Assembly: GCA_905250025.1 (NCBI GenBank)
Contig: CAJNOJ010000004.1
Span: 62,001-126,000 of the forward strand
Length of the DNA stretch: 64,000 bases
Direction: 5' to 3'
Source of the DNA: Adineta ricciae
Lineage: Eukaryota; Rotifera; Eurotatoria; Adinetida; Adinetidae
Shown here: positions 46,601 to 57,454 of the stretch, piece by piece
Position numbering within the stretch: position 1 is the stretch's first letter
Layout of the letters: every line of letters starts with the position of its first letter
The notes under the pieces: generated by a model
Told to the model about the DNA's origin: nothing
Seen by the model: only the letters and a program-made list of their open reading frames with translations
The model's database searches: none
Program-made: the position numbers and the translations under genes

Positions 46601-49600
46601 ACATTTGCATGAAAAGTGACTTATTCTCTTCCTGAAATTCTTTAGCCACGGTCATTCTCACAGCGTTCATGTCAATATAAGTATATTTTCATCTGTTTCG
46701 ATCCTGGAGCAAAGTTGACTGAGGCATCTGACAGATTTTTCTTGATGATTTGTTAACATATGCTATCAAGATTGCAATTATCGATGTAAGTTAAATGAGA
46801 CTTTAACCATTTCCGTCAGAAAATAGCATACAGAACGAAGAAACATGACATGCATAGAAAATCCAAACCTATGAAAGTAAATTCGTAACTTAGAATCTGA
46901 ATAGTTCCAGATAAGATCTCATTACGATCCCGTATTTTGATATTCAGTATTCTGAAACAAATTATTGTCTATTTATAGGATATCTTATGGGGTAATAGTG
47001 TATATCTCAAGGAAGCAAATGCTATCAGTGTTGAATTACGCAAACGTGTTCAATTTCAATTTATTCTCTTAACTGATACCGCCTATTCACCTTTACCAAC
47101 TGATATCTGTCCATCATCCACGTTATCAGAAAATACCATTGTTGCTATCGAAGTACAAGACCTGAAGAATGGTGCTATACATTATTGGTCCCTGGACAAA
47201 TTTCGGTAAGTCTCTTTTTCTGACGTCGACAGAGTTAGATATGCGAACTTGTAAGCTAAAGACTTGTTCACCAATAAATTCATCCCCCCAACATATAGAT
47301 CTCGTCTGGAAATAATGCGACATATTTACAATTGCGAGCAAATTTCAATCCCACGTGCAGTTAGTTATAATAATGTGAGCGATTCACCTTCGCAACATAT
47401 TGTATTAACGAGTGATTCTCAACAGTCAAGTTTCGATGATACGATTCCAAGTCCAACAGTGAAGGGAAAATTTGACTTTTCGACTAAAGCCAGGTTTGTG
47501 CATGTCGTACTTCACATCGTTGTTGTCGTTTACCCTTATATCCCGTGATTCATCTTTCTCGGAAACATTCTTTCTTGACGAAATACTTTGTTATAGACAA
47601 CGGTTGGAATTAATGCGTGAAATGTATTCCAACGCAGCAGATATTTCGCCAACTTCACCTGAACGAAGTATGGAATCTTCGGTTATTGACGATAATTCAT
47701 CACCAAGCATTCACGCTGATCCATTCTACGATCGATTTCCTTGGTTTCGGTCCATTGGACGGTAAACCATCTATTGCAGATTTGCTCGACGATGAAAACG
47801 TCTTCTCCTTTCAGAACCTTCGTTTATCTGACAAATTTGCTACACGGTTTAACTTTGGTGCAAAATGTCGCCGTTGTTTCTGAACATGGCGACATTAAAG
47901 GCTATCTAAAAATCTCTGTTGAACAACTGCAAACCTCATCATCGCAAGATGCAGCGCATGAACAGATTAAATTAATGAAAACCTATCGCAATGCGAATGG
48001 ATTGACGAAAGTGGCTTTCGACGATAAAACATACTTTCGGGTTTGACGTCGATCTGAGTCAAACGAAAATGAAACACATTGGTTTTGTTTTCTTCTAGGA
48101 TATGATAAGTCCATCATCCGTTGATTTGATCAGATCTTGTGATTCATTAGATCCTAATCTTCGCTATGTCGAAGGTCAATCTCAATGTGGTGCTAATGAT
48201 CAAGTTCAACAGAAATCTCCCATTGATTCCTTATCGCCGCCAAATCGTCGTAGTAAGTAGGAATGGTACTTTGAAAACTAAACCATGAACTTCGTTTAGA
48301 AGAAACCATGACTACAAGCGATCTACCATCGAATGAATCCTTACAGCATCTTGGCGACGAATATCAGTTTCGCGTGACTATCTTAGAAGCTTCACAGATC
48401 CCAGCGGAATACGAAGATATTTTTTGTCAATTTAATTTTCTTCATCAACACCATGAAGCTTATTCAACTGAACCGATTAAAAATCAAGGCAAATTAGGAT
48501 CACCGCTCGGCTTCTATCACATACAAAATGTATGAAAAAGACTATCGAATGGAACAGTTTGGAGTCTTCTATGACCGATTTCCTTTTTCAGTTTAGCGTA
48601 ATTGTCACTCAGTCGTTCATTGATTATCTTCGTTCGAAACCTATTGTCTTCGAAGTCATGGGTCATTACCAACAACGCCAAAATTCTGCACTCTATCCGT
48701 AAAATTCATTCTTTTAGCTCTGTTCTCTTTTTTTCATACAATCTCGCATTCCTCAGGACTATACAAACTACTTCGCCAACACGTCATACTACAAGAATGC
48801 CATTTTCGAAACCCATTCCAGTCCAAGGATTAGATCCATTAATACCTGCAAGGTTAGTTTGTATTCAGAATAGCAAAAACACGTTCTGGCCGATTTTACG
48901 TTTAGTTCAACCAATCAAATCTACGGTAGTTACGATCTTCTTGTCTGGTATGAAATTTTTGAACTATCACCAAGTGGAGAGTAAGTTTTGTGTAGCACTA
49001 TTTTCATTAAAGTGCTCTTTCGCTGTAGATATGTGGCTGTCACAGTTGATCACTCCGACGACACGCCTTGTTCTGGACGATTCATTCTCCATCAAGGCAT
49101 TCAACGTCGTATTGGAATAACGCTTTGCCATGAGCCAACTTCTGATGTGAACTGGAAAAGCATTAACGAAGTGATCGTCGGTAAGTAGTCAGCTTCCCCC
49201 ATGCCACAACTTGCCCATCAAATTTTTTTTGGAAATATTCATCAGGACAAATTCGTAGTCAGTCTGATTACACTCATGATGAAATTGATGGTGAAGTACT
49301 TTCTTTAAACATCGTATCGAGTCAATATATTCAAAGGCAACATGACAAGCGTACATTTTATCATTTCGAAGTTGCTTGGGATTCCTCGTTGCACAATTCT
49401 CTGCTACTCAATCGATGTACATCAGGTGGAAATTCTGTTTATCTAACGATTTCGTCATCGATCGAACTCGAACACTGTTGTCAACCGCTGATTATCACCA
49501 AAGATCTCTGCCTTGTTCTTTATCCACGCAGCGGAGACTCAGCATCCCGTTTACGTTCGTCAATCAAAAATTTTTTCCTTTCAACCAATTCGTTGACACG

Positions 49601-50985
49601 ACAAGCCACGCATGTGGAACATCCGAATAGCATTTCAGCTGTGTACGAGTTGAAACTTAAACATACGTCAATGCTAAGCCCGATAGCGCAAGACCTATCG
49701 AGCGAAAGTCCAGGTGTACAACGGCGCTGTCGAAAGATTATTGACACATCAAAGCTTTACGTACGTGGAGAAGAAATGCTGCATGGTTGGCGACCAAGAA
49801 GTGATTCCTTGATCATCGAGCATCAAGAGAACTTGGAAAAGTTGTATAAGATCGAATGTGTAAGTGTACAAATGGAAAAGTAACTAATCAATCGGCATCT
49901 TGATTCGTATAGGTTGAATATACCAAACATATACTCCAAGTTCAAAATCAGTTAAAGAAACCATCTGAGAAAGTGCCAACGGATGTTTCCAATGCTTCAT
50001 TGGAAGCTCGCCAAGAAAAACTACTTCGTCGTTGTCTGTCAATGATGAAGTCTCCACGGCAACCTGAAGTGAGAAACAACATTTTGAACTCAAAACTTTT
50101 TCAAAGTGACTTATTCGTTCGATAGGAAATCTCTATAAATAATCATCGGTCTCCAAACAGTTTACATTCGAATACTTCATCAACGAAATCTACAGCTGAT
50201 GGTGTTACACGAACACCAAACATGACCAATTCACATCACCAATCATCTCCGAATAGTTCAGATCTCATCAAGTGAGTCGACGAATTGAAAACAAATTCTA
50301 AATTCTCTTGTTTTCTTTTGTAGATCGTTTCGTTCGGATCCGTCTTCTTCTATATCGTCAGGATCGCGTCCAGCTGATAATAAGAATCTCAATCTTTCAA
50401 AATCTCGATCCATCGAAAGTCTCACCGATACTTCAATGCAATTTCGACCATTGATCGAAGAAGTTCACATATCGCCGATCGTATCACGTCGTGGCTATTT
50501 GAACTTCATTGATGACAACGAAACGAATTGGTTAAAACGATTTGTGGTATGTCGACGAAATCTTTGCTGGCTATTTCAATTTGTCTTCTTCGTTCAGATC
50601 ATTCGACGTCCATTTGTTTTCATCTATAATCACGAAAAAGATTCTGTCGAACGTGCGTTGATTAATCTAACTACCGCACGCATTGAATTAAACGACGAAG
50701 ATGTCAACAAAGTAATCCATTGTCGATATTTCTGGTTGTCTAAATTGATATTTTTCGTATTCTATTAGAACATTCGTCACACCATATCCGTTGTTTCAAA
50801 ATACCGCATTTTTCTCATAAAACCGTTATTAGAGAAAGATCTTCATGATTGGCTGTACGCTCTCAATCCGTTACTTGCTGGTCAAATCAAGTAACGCTAA
50901 TTTCGATTCCTTCTGTTCGATTTTCCATTCTTCTCACTCTAGATCGCGTTCATGCAATCGATCGAAAGAGGCACCTGGCAGTTAA
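43609..50985 (+). CDS. KIF1A: Kinesin-3 KIF1A/unc-104 axonal vesicle motor, 26 exons
   Basis: Exons: 43609-44511, 44579-44672, 44721-45117, 45178-45253, 45314-45393, 45456-45733, 45804-45882, 45935-46176, 46232-46314, 46979-47205, 47299-47493, 47597-47761, 47815-48040, 48099-48252, 48300-48529, 48592-48698, 48757-48852, 48906-48980, 49029-49180, 49246-49859, 49913-50068, 50126-50271, 50324-50546, 50598-50711, 50769-50890 and 50943-50985; 1758 aa. The motor domain (1-355) has [16 protein letters not shown] and DLAGSE. The K-loop ([14 protein letters not shown]) is less Lys-rich than in mammals. An FHA domain spans about 500-600, then come a coiled coil, the KIF1B/DUF3694 region ([58 protein letters not shown]) and a C-terminal PH domain (about 1645-1745; [30 protein letters not shown]). 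It carries synaptic-vesicle precursors along axonal microtubules. Confidence 0.95.
47299..47493 (+). other. Apparent extra, duplicated cassette exon in the kinesin
   Basis: This 195-nt exon (65 codons) begins [19 protein letters not shown] and the next exon (47597) begins [19 protein letters not shown]. Only one such segment is expected in the family at this point. Both accept the same splice phase, so skipping this exon leaves the frame intact. Confidence 0.65.
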
Positions 50986-51303
50986 TTTCGAAAGAAATCC
51001 CTTCGTCAGATCGATTCATACAAAGTGGTGTTTTTCTCATCTACAACAGTGTGAAAGGAAAGGACCCATGAGAATCTAGTCGTTGTTTCCTCATGTCTTT
51101 CAACAAATACTTATTATCTGTAATTTCATTTCTATTTATATGTTTATCTATCTACTGATCTAGCGATATAGTTATGTTTGAGAAACAGTAATGAATTAGT
51201 GTGTTATTGAATTTGAACAGAAGTTTAGGTAAATAAACTCGTCTGCATAATTGAGAATTGAAACATTTATTGAAAGAACGTCTATGTTACAAAAGATTAA
51301 AAT
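50986..51303. other. Convergent 3' region of kinesin and epimerase genes
   Basis: 318 bp; no gene. An AATAAA-type signal at 51232-51237 (plus strand) probably serves the kinesin. Confidence 0.5.
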
Positions 51304-52362
51304 TCATTCCGAATCGTCATCGATGGCGTATTCTTCGCGAAACCAATTCCAAGTTTTCTCTAGACCCTCCCGGACAGTTGTCTTCGGAGTGAAACCAAGT
51401 AATTCACGTGCTTTGGAATTATCACAATAAGTTATCGATGGTTCCGTTTTATGTGATTCCATGGCTCGTTTCGATATACGTTTACCTGATAGATGTTCGA
51501 TGTACTCGATGAATGTCGACAGTTTCAATGGATTTCCGCATCCGATATTGATTATTTCATAACCAAGTGGTATCTTTAGTGCATTTACAAACCCATCGAC
51601 AACGTCGTCGATGTACGTCCAATCACGTTTGATCTCTCCGTCATCGAAAACATCAACTATACATGAAGAATCGATTGCGGCACGCATCAGTTTAAATGGC
51701 ATCATATCAGGTCGTCCACGTGGTCCATATACATTGAATAAACGTAGAATAGTTACATTTAATCCATGAATATTGTTGTAAACGTGTGCTAATATCTCTG
51801 CGGCGCGTTTTGTTGCAGCGTAAGGTGACAGGGGTTGTGCACAGGAGTCACTTTCCACGAATGGAAGGTTATCCGTTTGACCGTAAACACTTGACGTTGA
51901 AGCAAAGACGAATTGAGTAATTTTATGTGCCACAGCAAGATCAAGGAGATTCTGTGTACCAGCGTAATTGATTTCCATATATTTACCCGTCTGAGTAGTC
52001 GAGGAACGAACACCAGCAAGTGCCTGGAAATCATCACTCGTAGATCTACTTAGTTTAATTAATTTCAGACTTACAGCGAGATGAGCAATGTGAGTAATTT
52101 GATATTTATTGAAAATCATTTGTAGAAGTTCAACATCATTGATACTACCACGAATAACGATCAAACTTCGATCGAGTACATGTGAAGGGAAACGAGTTTG
52201 AATCAATTCAACATTCCGTTGTTTAATCAATGGAGAATAATAGTCATTGAAATTATCCAATAGGATAACTTGTCCGAGATTAAGTTCGAGTAAACGCTGA
52301 ACTAGATGGCTGCCGACAAATCCCGCACCTACAAACGCCATTCTCATGTTCTGATTTTCCAT
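51304..52362 (-). CDS. NAD-dependent UDP-glucuronate 4-epimerase-like sugar epimerase (extended SDR)
   Basis: Exons 52362-52075 and 52023-51304 give 335 aa. The 51-bp intron is in frame and lacks a stop; its splice sites (GTAAGT...TTTCCAG) and the restored motif HLAALAGVRSS show it is removed. Seen: the Rossmann GAGFVGSHL near residue 11, catalytic Ser in FASTSSVYG, SPYAATKRAAE with the YxxxK pair, then RLFNVYGPRGRPDMMPFK, DDGEIKRDWTYIDDVVDG and NIGCGNP. The GPRGRPDM segment is typical of UDP-glucuronate 4-epimerases, which convert UDP-GlcA to UDP-GalA in plants and bacteria. As known to me, animals normally lack this enzyme, so horizontal acquisition followed by intron gain is a reasonable inference. 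UDP-xylose synthase or UDP-GlcNAc epimerase are less likely. Confidence 0.85.
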   Translation of the reverse strand: MENQNMRMAFVGAGFVGSHLVQRLLELNLGQVILLDNFNDYYSPLIKQRNVELIQTRFPSHVLDRSLIVIRGSINDVELLQMIFNKYQITHIAHLAVSLKLIKLSRSTSDDFQALAGVRSSTTQTGKYMEINYAGTQNLLDLAVAHKITQFVFASTSSVYGQTDNLPFVESDSCAQPLSPYAATKRAAEILAHVYNNIHGLNVTILRLFNVYGPRGRPDMMPFKLMRAAIDSSCIVDVFDDGEIKRDWTYIDDVVDGFVNALKIPLGYEIINIGCGNPLKLSTFIEYIEHLSGKRISKRAMESHKTEPSITYCDNSKARELLGFTPKTTVREGLEKTWNWFREEYAIDDDSE

Positions 52363-52908
52363 TCATTTCCAAAACAATTCTTACCTCCAGTTACTAAGTA
52401 TACGTTCGATGTCACCATGTTAACTTGTCTTTCTTTTTCAAAAGAGAAGTATCAATATATATATATATAGGCAGAGAGAGAGAGAGAGAGAGAGAGAAAG
52501 GGAGAAAGAGTTTTCTAACGCATTATTTTACAGGTGAAAATATCATTTAACCACGCATTCTCTGTATGATTTGATATAGATAATAAACGCACCAGCAATG
52601 ACGAAGCAAATGAAACGATGAATAATATACGTACATTTATACGATCCTCTCTTGTTCTCTCTTGACGAATATATATGTGCGAAAAAGAAAGAAAGAAAGA
52701 ATCTTCCAGTGTACTTTGCAGTGTAATGGTTGTTTTCAGGTTATATAATGTTCTTCAGAGTACATAACTGACGTCATATCAATGTAACAAGTGTTATCGT
52801 TTCCAGTAGAACGATATACTGTCATCGGTAAATATTCATGACGTGCTCTTTTGCTCTCCAAGGTCATAAATGAAATAAAAGCGCAAAAGTTTCTTTATTT
52901 CGTTTGAA
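52363..52908. other. Divergent intergenic region with microsatellites
   Basis: No gene seen. (AT)n at about 52456-52469 runs into (GA)n at about 52475-52505; (GAAA)n-like repeats near 52682-52700. Confidence 0.6.
52456..52505. repeat. Compound AT/GA microsatellite
   Basis: About seven AT units followed by eleven or more GA units. Confidence 0.85.
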
Positions 52909-54505
52909 ATGATATCTTTGCAAACATACCAACTTCGTTTGAAAGCATTTTTTGAGAAAAAATCGAAGTCGGAGTCGAATAACTTAAAAATTTATTTCAA
53001 AGGCGAACATGGCTTTACTCAACCCATAAATATACCTTTGAATCGATTGATTGATGATATCTACAAATGTGATATCGAGTCAATCGATGTCGGGAATGTA
53101 ACTTTCATGTAGATACTTATAAATAATTGTTTTCTGCGTGTAACTAGTTGTCATATGTCCATATAAAACTCGATGGAACGGATGTTCGTTTGAAATTGAA
53201 CTATGTGGAAGTCGAATGCGACGAAAACAAAATCTTTCAGTAATTGACTTGCAGAGTTCACTAAATCGATCGATTTGTTTATATTTTCAGTTTTCCGATC
53301 GATCGTTGGCTTCATTCGGATGGACCGGCTCAACTCGATGTTTTGGTCAACCAAGGCCCCATTGAACTGGGTAATTTCGCATTGAAGTCAAACGTTTTCT
53401 ATGTAATCTGTTCACTTAAGATCCAATCTATACAGTTATCGTACATACGGGTAGTATAAGCAGCTCTACCAAAGCATCTATTCGTTTTGCACTAATTGGC
53501 ACCACGTCATCAAGTCTTCCGTTCGTTTTGAACACAACCACAGCTTCAAGTCAACCTACTTCATCAAAAACCAACTTCTTTCAACCAGGTTCCAAAGATA
53601 CGTTCTTCATCTCGCCGATGAAGTCAATAGATATCGGACAAGTATAATCGTCCTACATTTCTGTCAAAAATCTTATTTTTAGCTGTGTGATGTACAATTC
53701 TGGTGTGATACTATGGATCAATTGCCATACTACTGTGAAAGCGTGGAAGTTACCAATAATTTCACTAATGATAAATATTTGTACTGAAAAATACAACCAA
53801 GTACTACAGATGATTGATGAGTTTTTCTATTAGTTTTCTCATCAATCAATGGTTTGGGCCGGATTTAGAACAGCAAGTATGTGTGCCGGTTACTAATCGC
53901 AGTCAAGGTACAATTGGATACGTCAGACAGGAATGATTTCAACTAATCGTTCCTCTCTCTCTCTCTGTAGAATCAAAAGTGTTTACAATTTCAGTAAAAA
54001 CAACGAATATATCAGATACAAATGGGGAGAATATTTTGTTGATTCAAGTAAATAGGAAACTGCTTGTCGTATGCGAAAGAGCACGTCTTATTTATAGATG
54101 AGATTTGCTAATGATAAAATCTACGAAGAGACCTTGAACTCATCAGAAACCTATCAGATTCCATTCCAAGCCAATCATATAGACTTTTTTGTCGTAAGTC
54201 TTAATGACGTTGGCAACAGTCAAGTAAGTATTCAAACAATTGATCTTTCGTAAATACTCTATCCTAGATTGTCGATGCTAAGATTTATATGATAAACAAA
54301 TTAAAAGAGGTACAATGGACTTGCTCTCAGATCGAAATTCGCGATGTTTTCTATCAACGAACTTACTAGTAATTGACGTTTTCTTAGTCAAAACAACTTT
54401 TGTGACTTTCTACGTAGTTATAAACCTCGGAAAACACTGAAAAGCCACTCGCATAAAAATTCATCGGACTATGTGCCATTAGAGAAAATCACGAGTTTAT
54501 CGTAA
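52909..54505 (+). CDS. PLAT/LH2-repeat protein, ten small exons
   Basis: Exons: 52909-53097, 53148-53239, 53291-53370, 53436-53641, 53683-53780, 53834-53907, 53971-54047, 54098-54223, 54268-54368 and 54388-54505; 386 aa, all phases agreeing, introns 19-64 bp. The last intron (19 bp) is implausibly short, so the end may instead be the TAG at 54367-54369. Three beta-rich repeats look like PLAT domains: YQLRLKAFF...SNNLKIYFKGEHGF..WLHSDGPAQLDVLV; VIVHTGSISSSTKASIRFALIGT..FFQPGSKDTFFIS..IDIGQLCDVQFWCD..YCESVEV; and FTISVKTTNISDTNGENILLIQ..VQWTCSQIEIRDV. PLAT modules bind lipids or proteins beside lipases, lipoxygenases and polycystins; no enzymatic domain is visible here. No signal peptide is seen, so the protein is probably cytosolic or the 5' end is missing. 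The third repeat is the most diverged. Confidence 0.65.
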
Positions 54506-55547
54506 CAGTACTTCATACAAATTTCATTAAACACGATTCGAAATATTTCGATTTTTGGCTGCGACAAATCTTTAGAAAATTAATTTAGTAAAATATTACT
54601 ATTTGAGCTTTGCTCGGTGTTCCCGAGTACATTGAATACGAGCAAGGTTGCTTCAACGCTAAGTAGTCCTGACTTTCACAACTGCTGTCTTCGCTGTCAA
54701 ATGTAGCTTCATAATAAACTCTAAAAAAGGAGATTCCTATCTTCGTTTCAATGGAAAGTCGTGTTTAAAATGACAAGAGAATCCTCGATAATTTGCTAGA
54801 GAAATTTTTTGATGAAGAAAACGAGAAAAAATAATTAACTCGTGTGTTTTAATATCTCGCGGACTAAAATGATATATTTAGAGTAAGTTAAAAATGTAAG
54901 TTTGATGAAATATGAAAAGAATGTCATTTAATTGTCATGTAAGCCAGGAAACATTTGGGAGAATGTTCGATGACAGTAGGCATTTATCAAAAGTACTCTT
55001 AAGATATTTGAGAAATTTTAGAATTTAATTAGATAGTAAGTATGTTTTTTATGGAAGACTATTGAGAAGTTTGATTTAGAAATACTCCATTCATGCTCAT
55101 TTTGCTTTTTATCTGATTAAGTTATTATGTTCTTTTTCTTCTCGTATAACTACGGAGAAAAACAAGTCGTCCGTTAATCTTTCCGGGAAAAAATCGCTAT
55201 GTTGTCTAATTACACAAAACAGACAACGTCAACTATGCGTAAAACAAAAAAAAGCATCGATAGATTCAGACGACTGGCGTGATGGCCCTATCTCATAATT
55301 ATTCTGCAAAAAGTTCTGTACTTTATTAGGTCTAATTTCAATGAGTCTATTTCTGCATTGCCTGACGCTGACAAACTGAAGCAGCACTTACTGTTTTTTC
55401 TTCTAACTTCTCTTCTGTCAAGAACAACTTTTACAATGCTGCGCGTCAGTCGTTCTATTATAAGATCAGTCTTTGTTTATTCTGCTTAAGTGCATCATTG
55501 TATCAACTTTTTTTTTCCTAGAAATTATATTCTCGTGCGTCTTTTCT
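54506..55547. other. Intergenic region
   Basis: About 1 kb, AT-rich; no gene or RNA recognised. TTTTTTTTCCTAG ending at 55521 is a candidate splice acceptor 26 bases before the next ATG. Confidence 0.5.
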
Positions 55548-57272
55548 ATGGGTTGTTCAACATCTCACAGTACTATGTGCACTGTATCGTCGAAACACGT
55601 TTCGCTACATGGAATACCATCAACACCGACTAAGACTGGTACTCGCGAAGTGACACGTTGTTTAGAGAATCGAATCGTCGTCTGGTTACGTGAGCCGCTA
55701 TCGGATATGTTTGAGAATAAAATTGAATCTTTGCGTAAGCGTGTCTATGGATTACAAGTTTATACCAATGTTCAGACTTGTTTAACTTTTCTCGAGAAGA
55801 TCGATGAGGAAAAAATCTTTCTTATTATATCCAATCGAAGTCAATCGCTTGAAGACTTCCATCGTTTCTCTCAAATTGAGAAGATTTATTTAGTAAACTC
55901 GTCTACGAATATATTGAATGACAAGAAGTACCTAATGGCAAAATACGTGCTGATTAAGAATGTCGATACTCTTTACAAAGAACTTCAAGACGATATTGAT
56001 CTCTGTGAAATGGATTTGCTTCGTATAACAGTGTCGTTTCCATCACCATCGCAAGAAACCGTGTTGGCGGTGAATTTAACTAAATACGAAGCGTCGTTTT
56101 TATTCGAGCAGATGGTCAAAGAGATTATCTACCGTCTCAAATTCGAAAGTGGCTCGAAGGATGTTTTCATCGATTTCTGTAAAACACATTATAAAAATGC
56201 TGATAATGAATTACTTGTCATCGAAGATTTTGCGCAAAATTACCGTCCAAATCAAGCTCTTCGATGGTTGACCAATTCCTGTTTCATTTCGAAGATTATT
56301 AATCGAGTTCTTCGTACATTTGAAATCGACGTGGTTTATAAACTTGGATTTTTCATCAAACAAATATTCATTCAATTGACTCGCTTGCACGAAGAGAATA
56401 TTTCAGCTATGAAACAAATCGCTGTTGTTTATCGCGGAAAAACCATGCCGAACGATGAATTCGACATTCTCATACGGAAGAATTTGAACGGTTTCCTTGC
56501 GTTCACAAGTTTTCTCATCGCGTCAGCGGATAAGAATACGTCGATTGATTTCGTCAATCGTCGTCTCGAATTGCATCGCGATTTAACCGGTGTTATCTTT
56601 CAAATTGACATCAACGATGCTATATTCGATGCGAAAACGCCATTTTCATTACTCAAAGATGCAGACATGAACAAAAATGAAGTTTGTTTTCATCTTGGGA
56701 CGGTTTTTCGCATTGAATCAGTCGAGCCAATGGCGCCACCGAATCTATCAGGAGTATGGCTAGTGAACCTGGAACTAGTCCACGATGATAATCAACAATT
56801 AGCTCCGATTCTAGCAACAGCTTGTAGCGATGAAGTACATGCAAACCCACTGTCGTTTCTGGGTAAATTACTGATCGATATGGGTGAACATCACCGAGCT
56901 GAACAAGGTTTATGTGAAATTCTACAAGATGCTTCCGTGCGTAGCCAACCGCGCCGACTTACACGAACGCATATGGGTCTCGGCGATTTGTATACGTTTA
57001 CAAAAGACTATGTAAAAGCCTTGAATCATTACGAACAAGCGCTTCAAACGAGTTTAATTTATTTCCCATTGGATCATCCGGATGTTGCAGTTTTCTACAA
57101 AAGTATAGCTGATAACTATGTCTATCAGAAGAACTATAACCGTGCGATAGAAAACTACGAAAAAATAATCGAATTACTAAGAAATGACACACAGAAGAAT
57201 CACTCTGAGTACGTGAGCGATATCTACAATCGCATTAATGAAGTGAAACAAGCCATTGTAGACGAAAAATGA
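55548..57272 (+). CDS. Mono-ADP-ribosyltransferase with C-terminal TPRs, predicted N-myristoylated
   Basis: 574 aa from MGCSTSHST, chosen over an in-frame Met at 55473 because a TTCCTAG acceptor lies between them and Gly2 plus Ser6 forms a myristoylation signal. Residues 30-200 resemble the receiver-like N-terminal region of this rotifer class. An ART domain spans about 230-405: VVYRGKTM (catalytic Arg), LAFTSFLIAS (STS-like) and KNEVCFHLGTVFRIESVEP, where the usual ExE is K-x-E, so the catalytic Glu is kept but the first Glu is lost. Three TPR units follow (about 436-561; HMGLGDLYTFTKDYVKALNHYEQAL, YKSIADNYVYQKNYNRAIENYEKII). ARTs transfer ADP-ribose from NAD to proteins, classically Arg; the changed motif suggests altered target choice or NAD hydrolysis. 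It is intronless. AATAAA lies at about 57299-57304. Confidence 0.85.
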   Translation: MGCSTSHSTMCTVSSKHVSLHGIPSTPTKTGTREVTRCLENRIVVWLREPLSDMFENKIESLRKRVYGLQVYTNVQTCLTFLEKIDEEKIFLIISNRSQSLEDFHRFSQIEKIYLVNSSTNILNDKKYLMAKYVLIKNVDTLYKELQDDIDLCEMDLLRITVSFPSPSQETVLAVNLTKYEASFLFEQMVKEIIYRLKFESGSKDVFIDFCKTHYKNADNELLVIEDFAQNYRPNQALRWLTNSCFISKIINRVLRTFEIDVVYKLGFFIKQIFIQLTRLHEENISAMKQIAVVYRGKTMPNDEFDILIRKNLNGFLAFTSFLIASADKNTSIDFVNRRLELHRDLTGVIFQIDINDAIFDAKTPFSLLKDADMNKNEVCFHLGTVFRIESVEPMAPPNLSGVWLVNLELVHDDNQQLAPILATACSDEVHANPLSFLGKLLIDMGEHHRAEQGLCEILQDASVRSQPRRLTRTHMGLGDLYTFTKDYVKALNHYEQALQTSLIYFPLDHPDVAVFYKSIADNYVYQKNYNRAIENYEKIIELLRNDTQKNHSEYVSDIYNRINEVKQAIVDEK

Positions 57273-57298
57273 GTGTTTATTTTGCTATATACTTTTTG

Positions 57299-57304
57299 AA
57301 ATAA
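57299..57304 (+). terminator. Poly(A) signal of the ART-TPR gene
   Basis: AATAAA about 27 bases after the stop at 57272. Confidence 0.6.
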
Positions 57305-57454
57305 AACATTTGTGTAAAGATTTAATCGAGTGAATGGAAAATATTAACATTTGAACATCAACAAAAAAACCAACTGATAGTTATTCTCTGTCTTTGTTTT
57401 AAAAAAATAGATACACTCAAAGATAGCTTATCATCATTTACATGTGCCTTAGAA

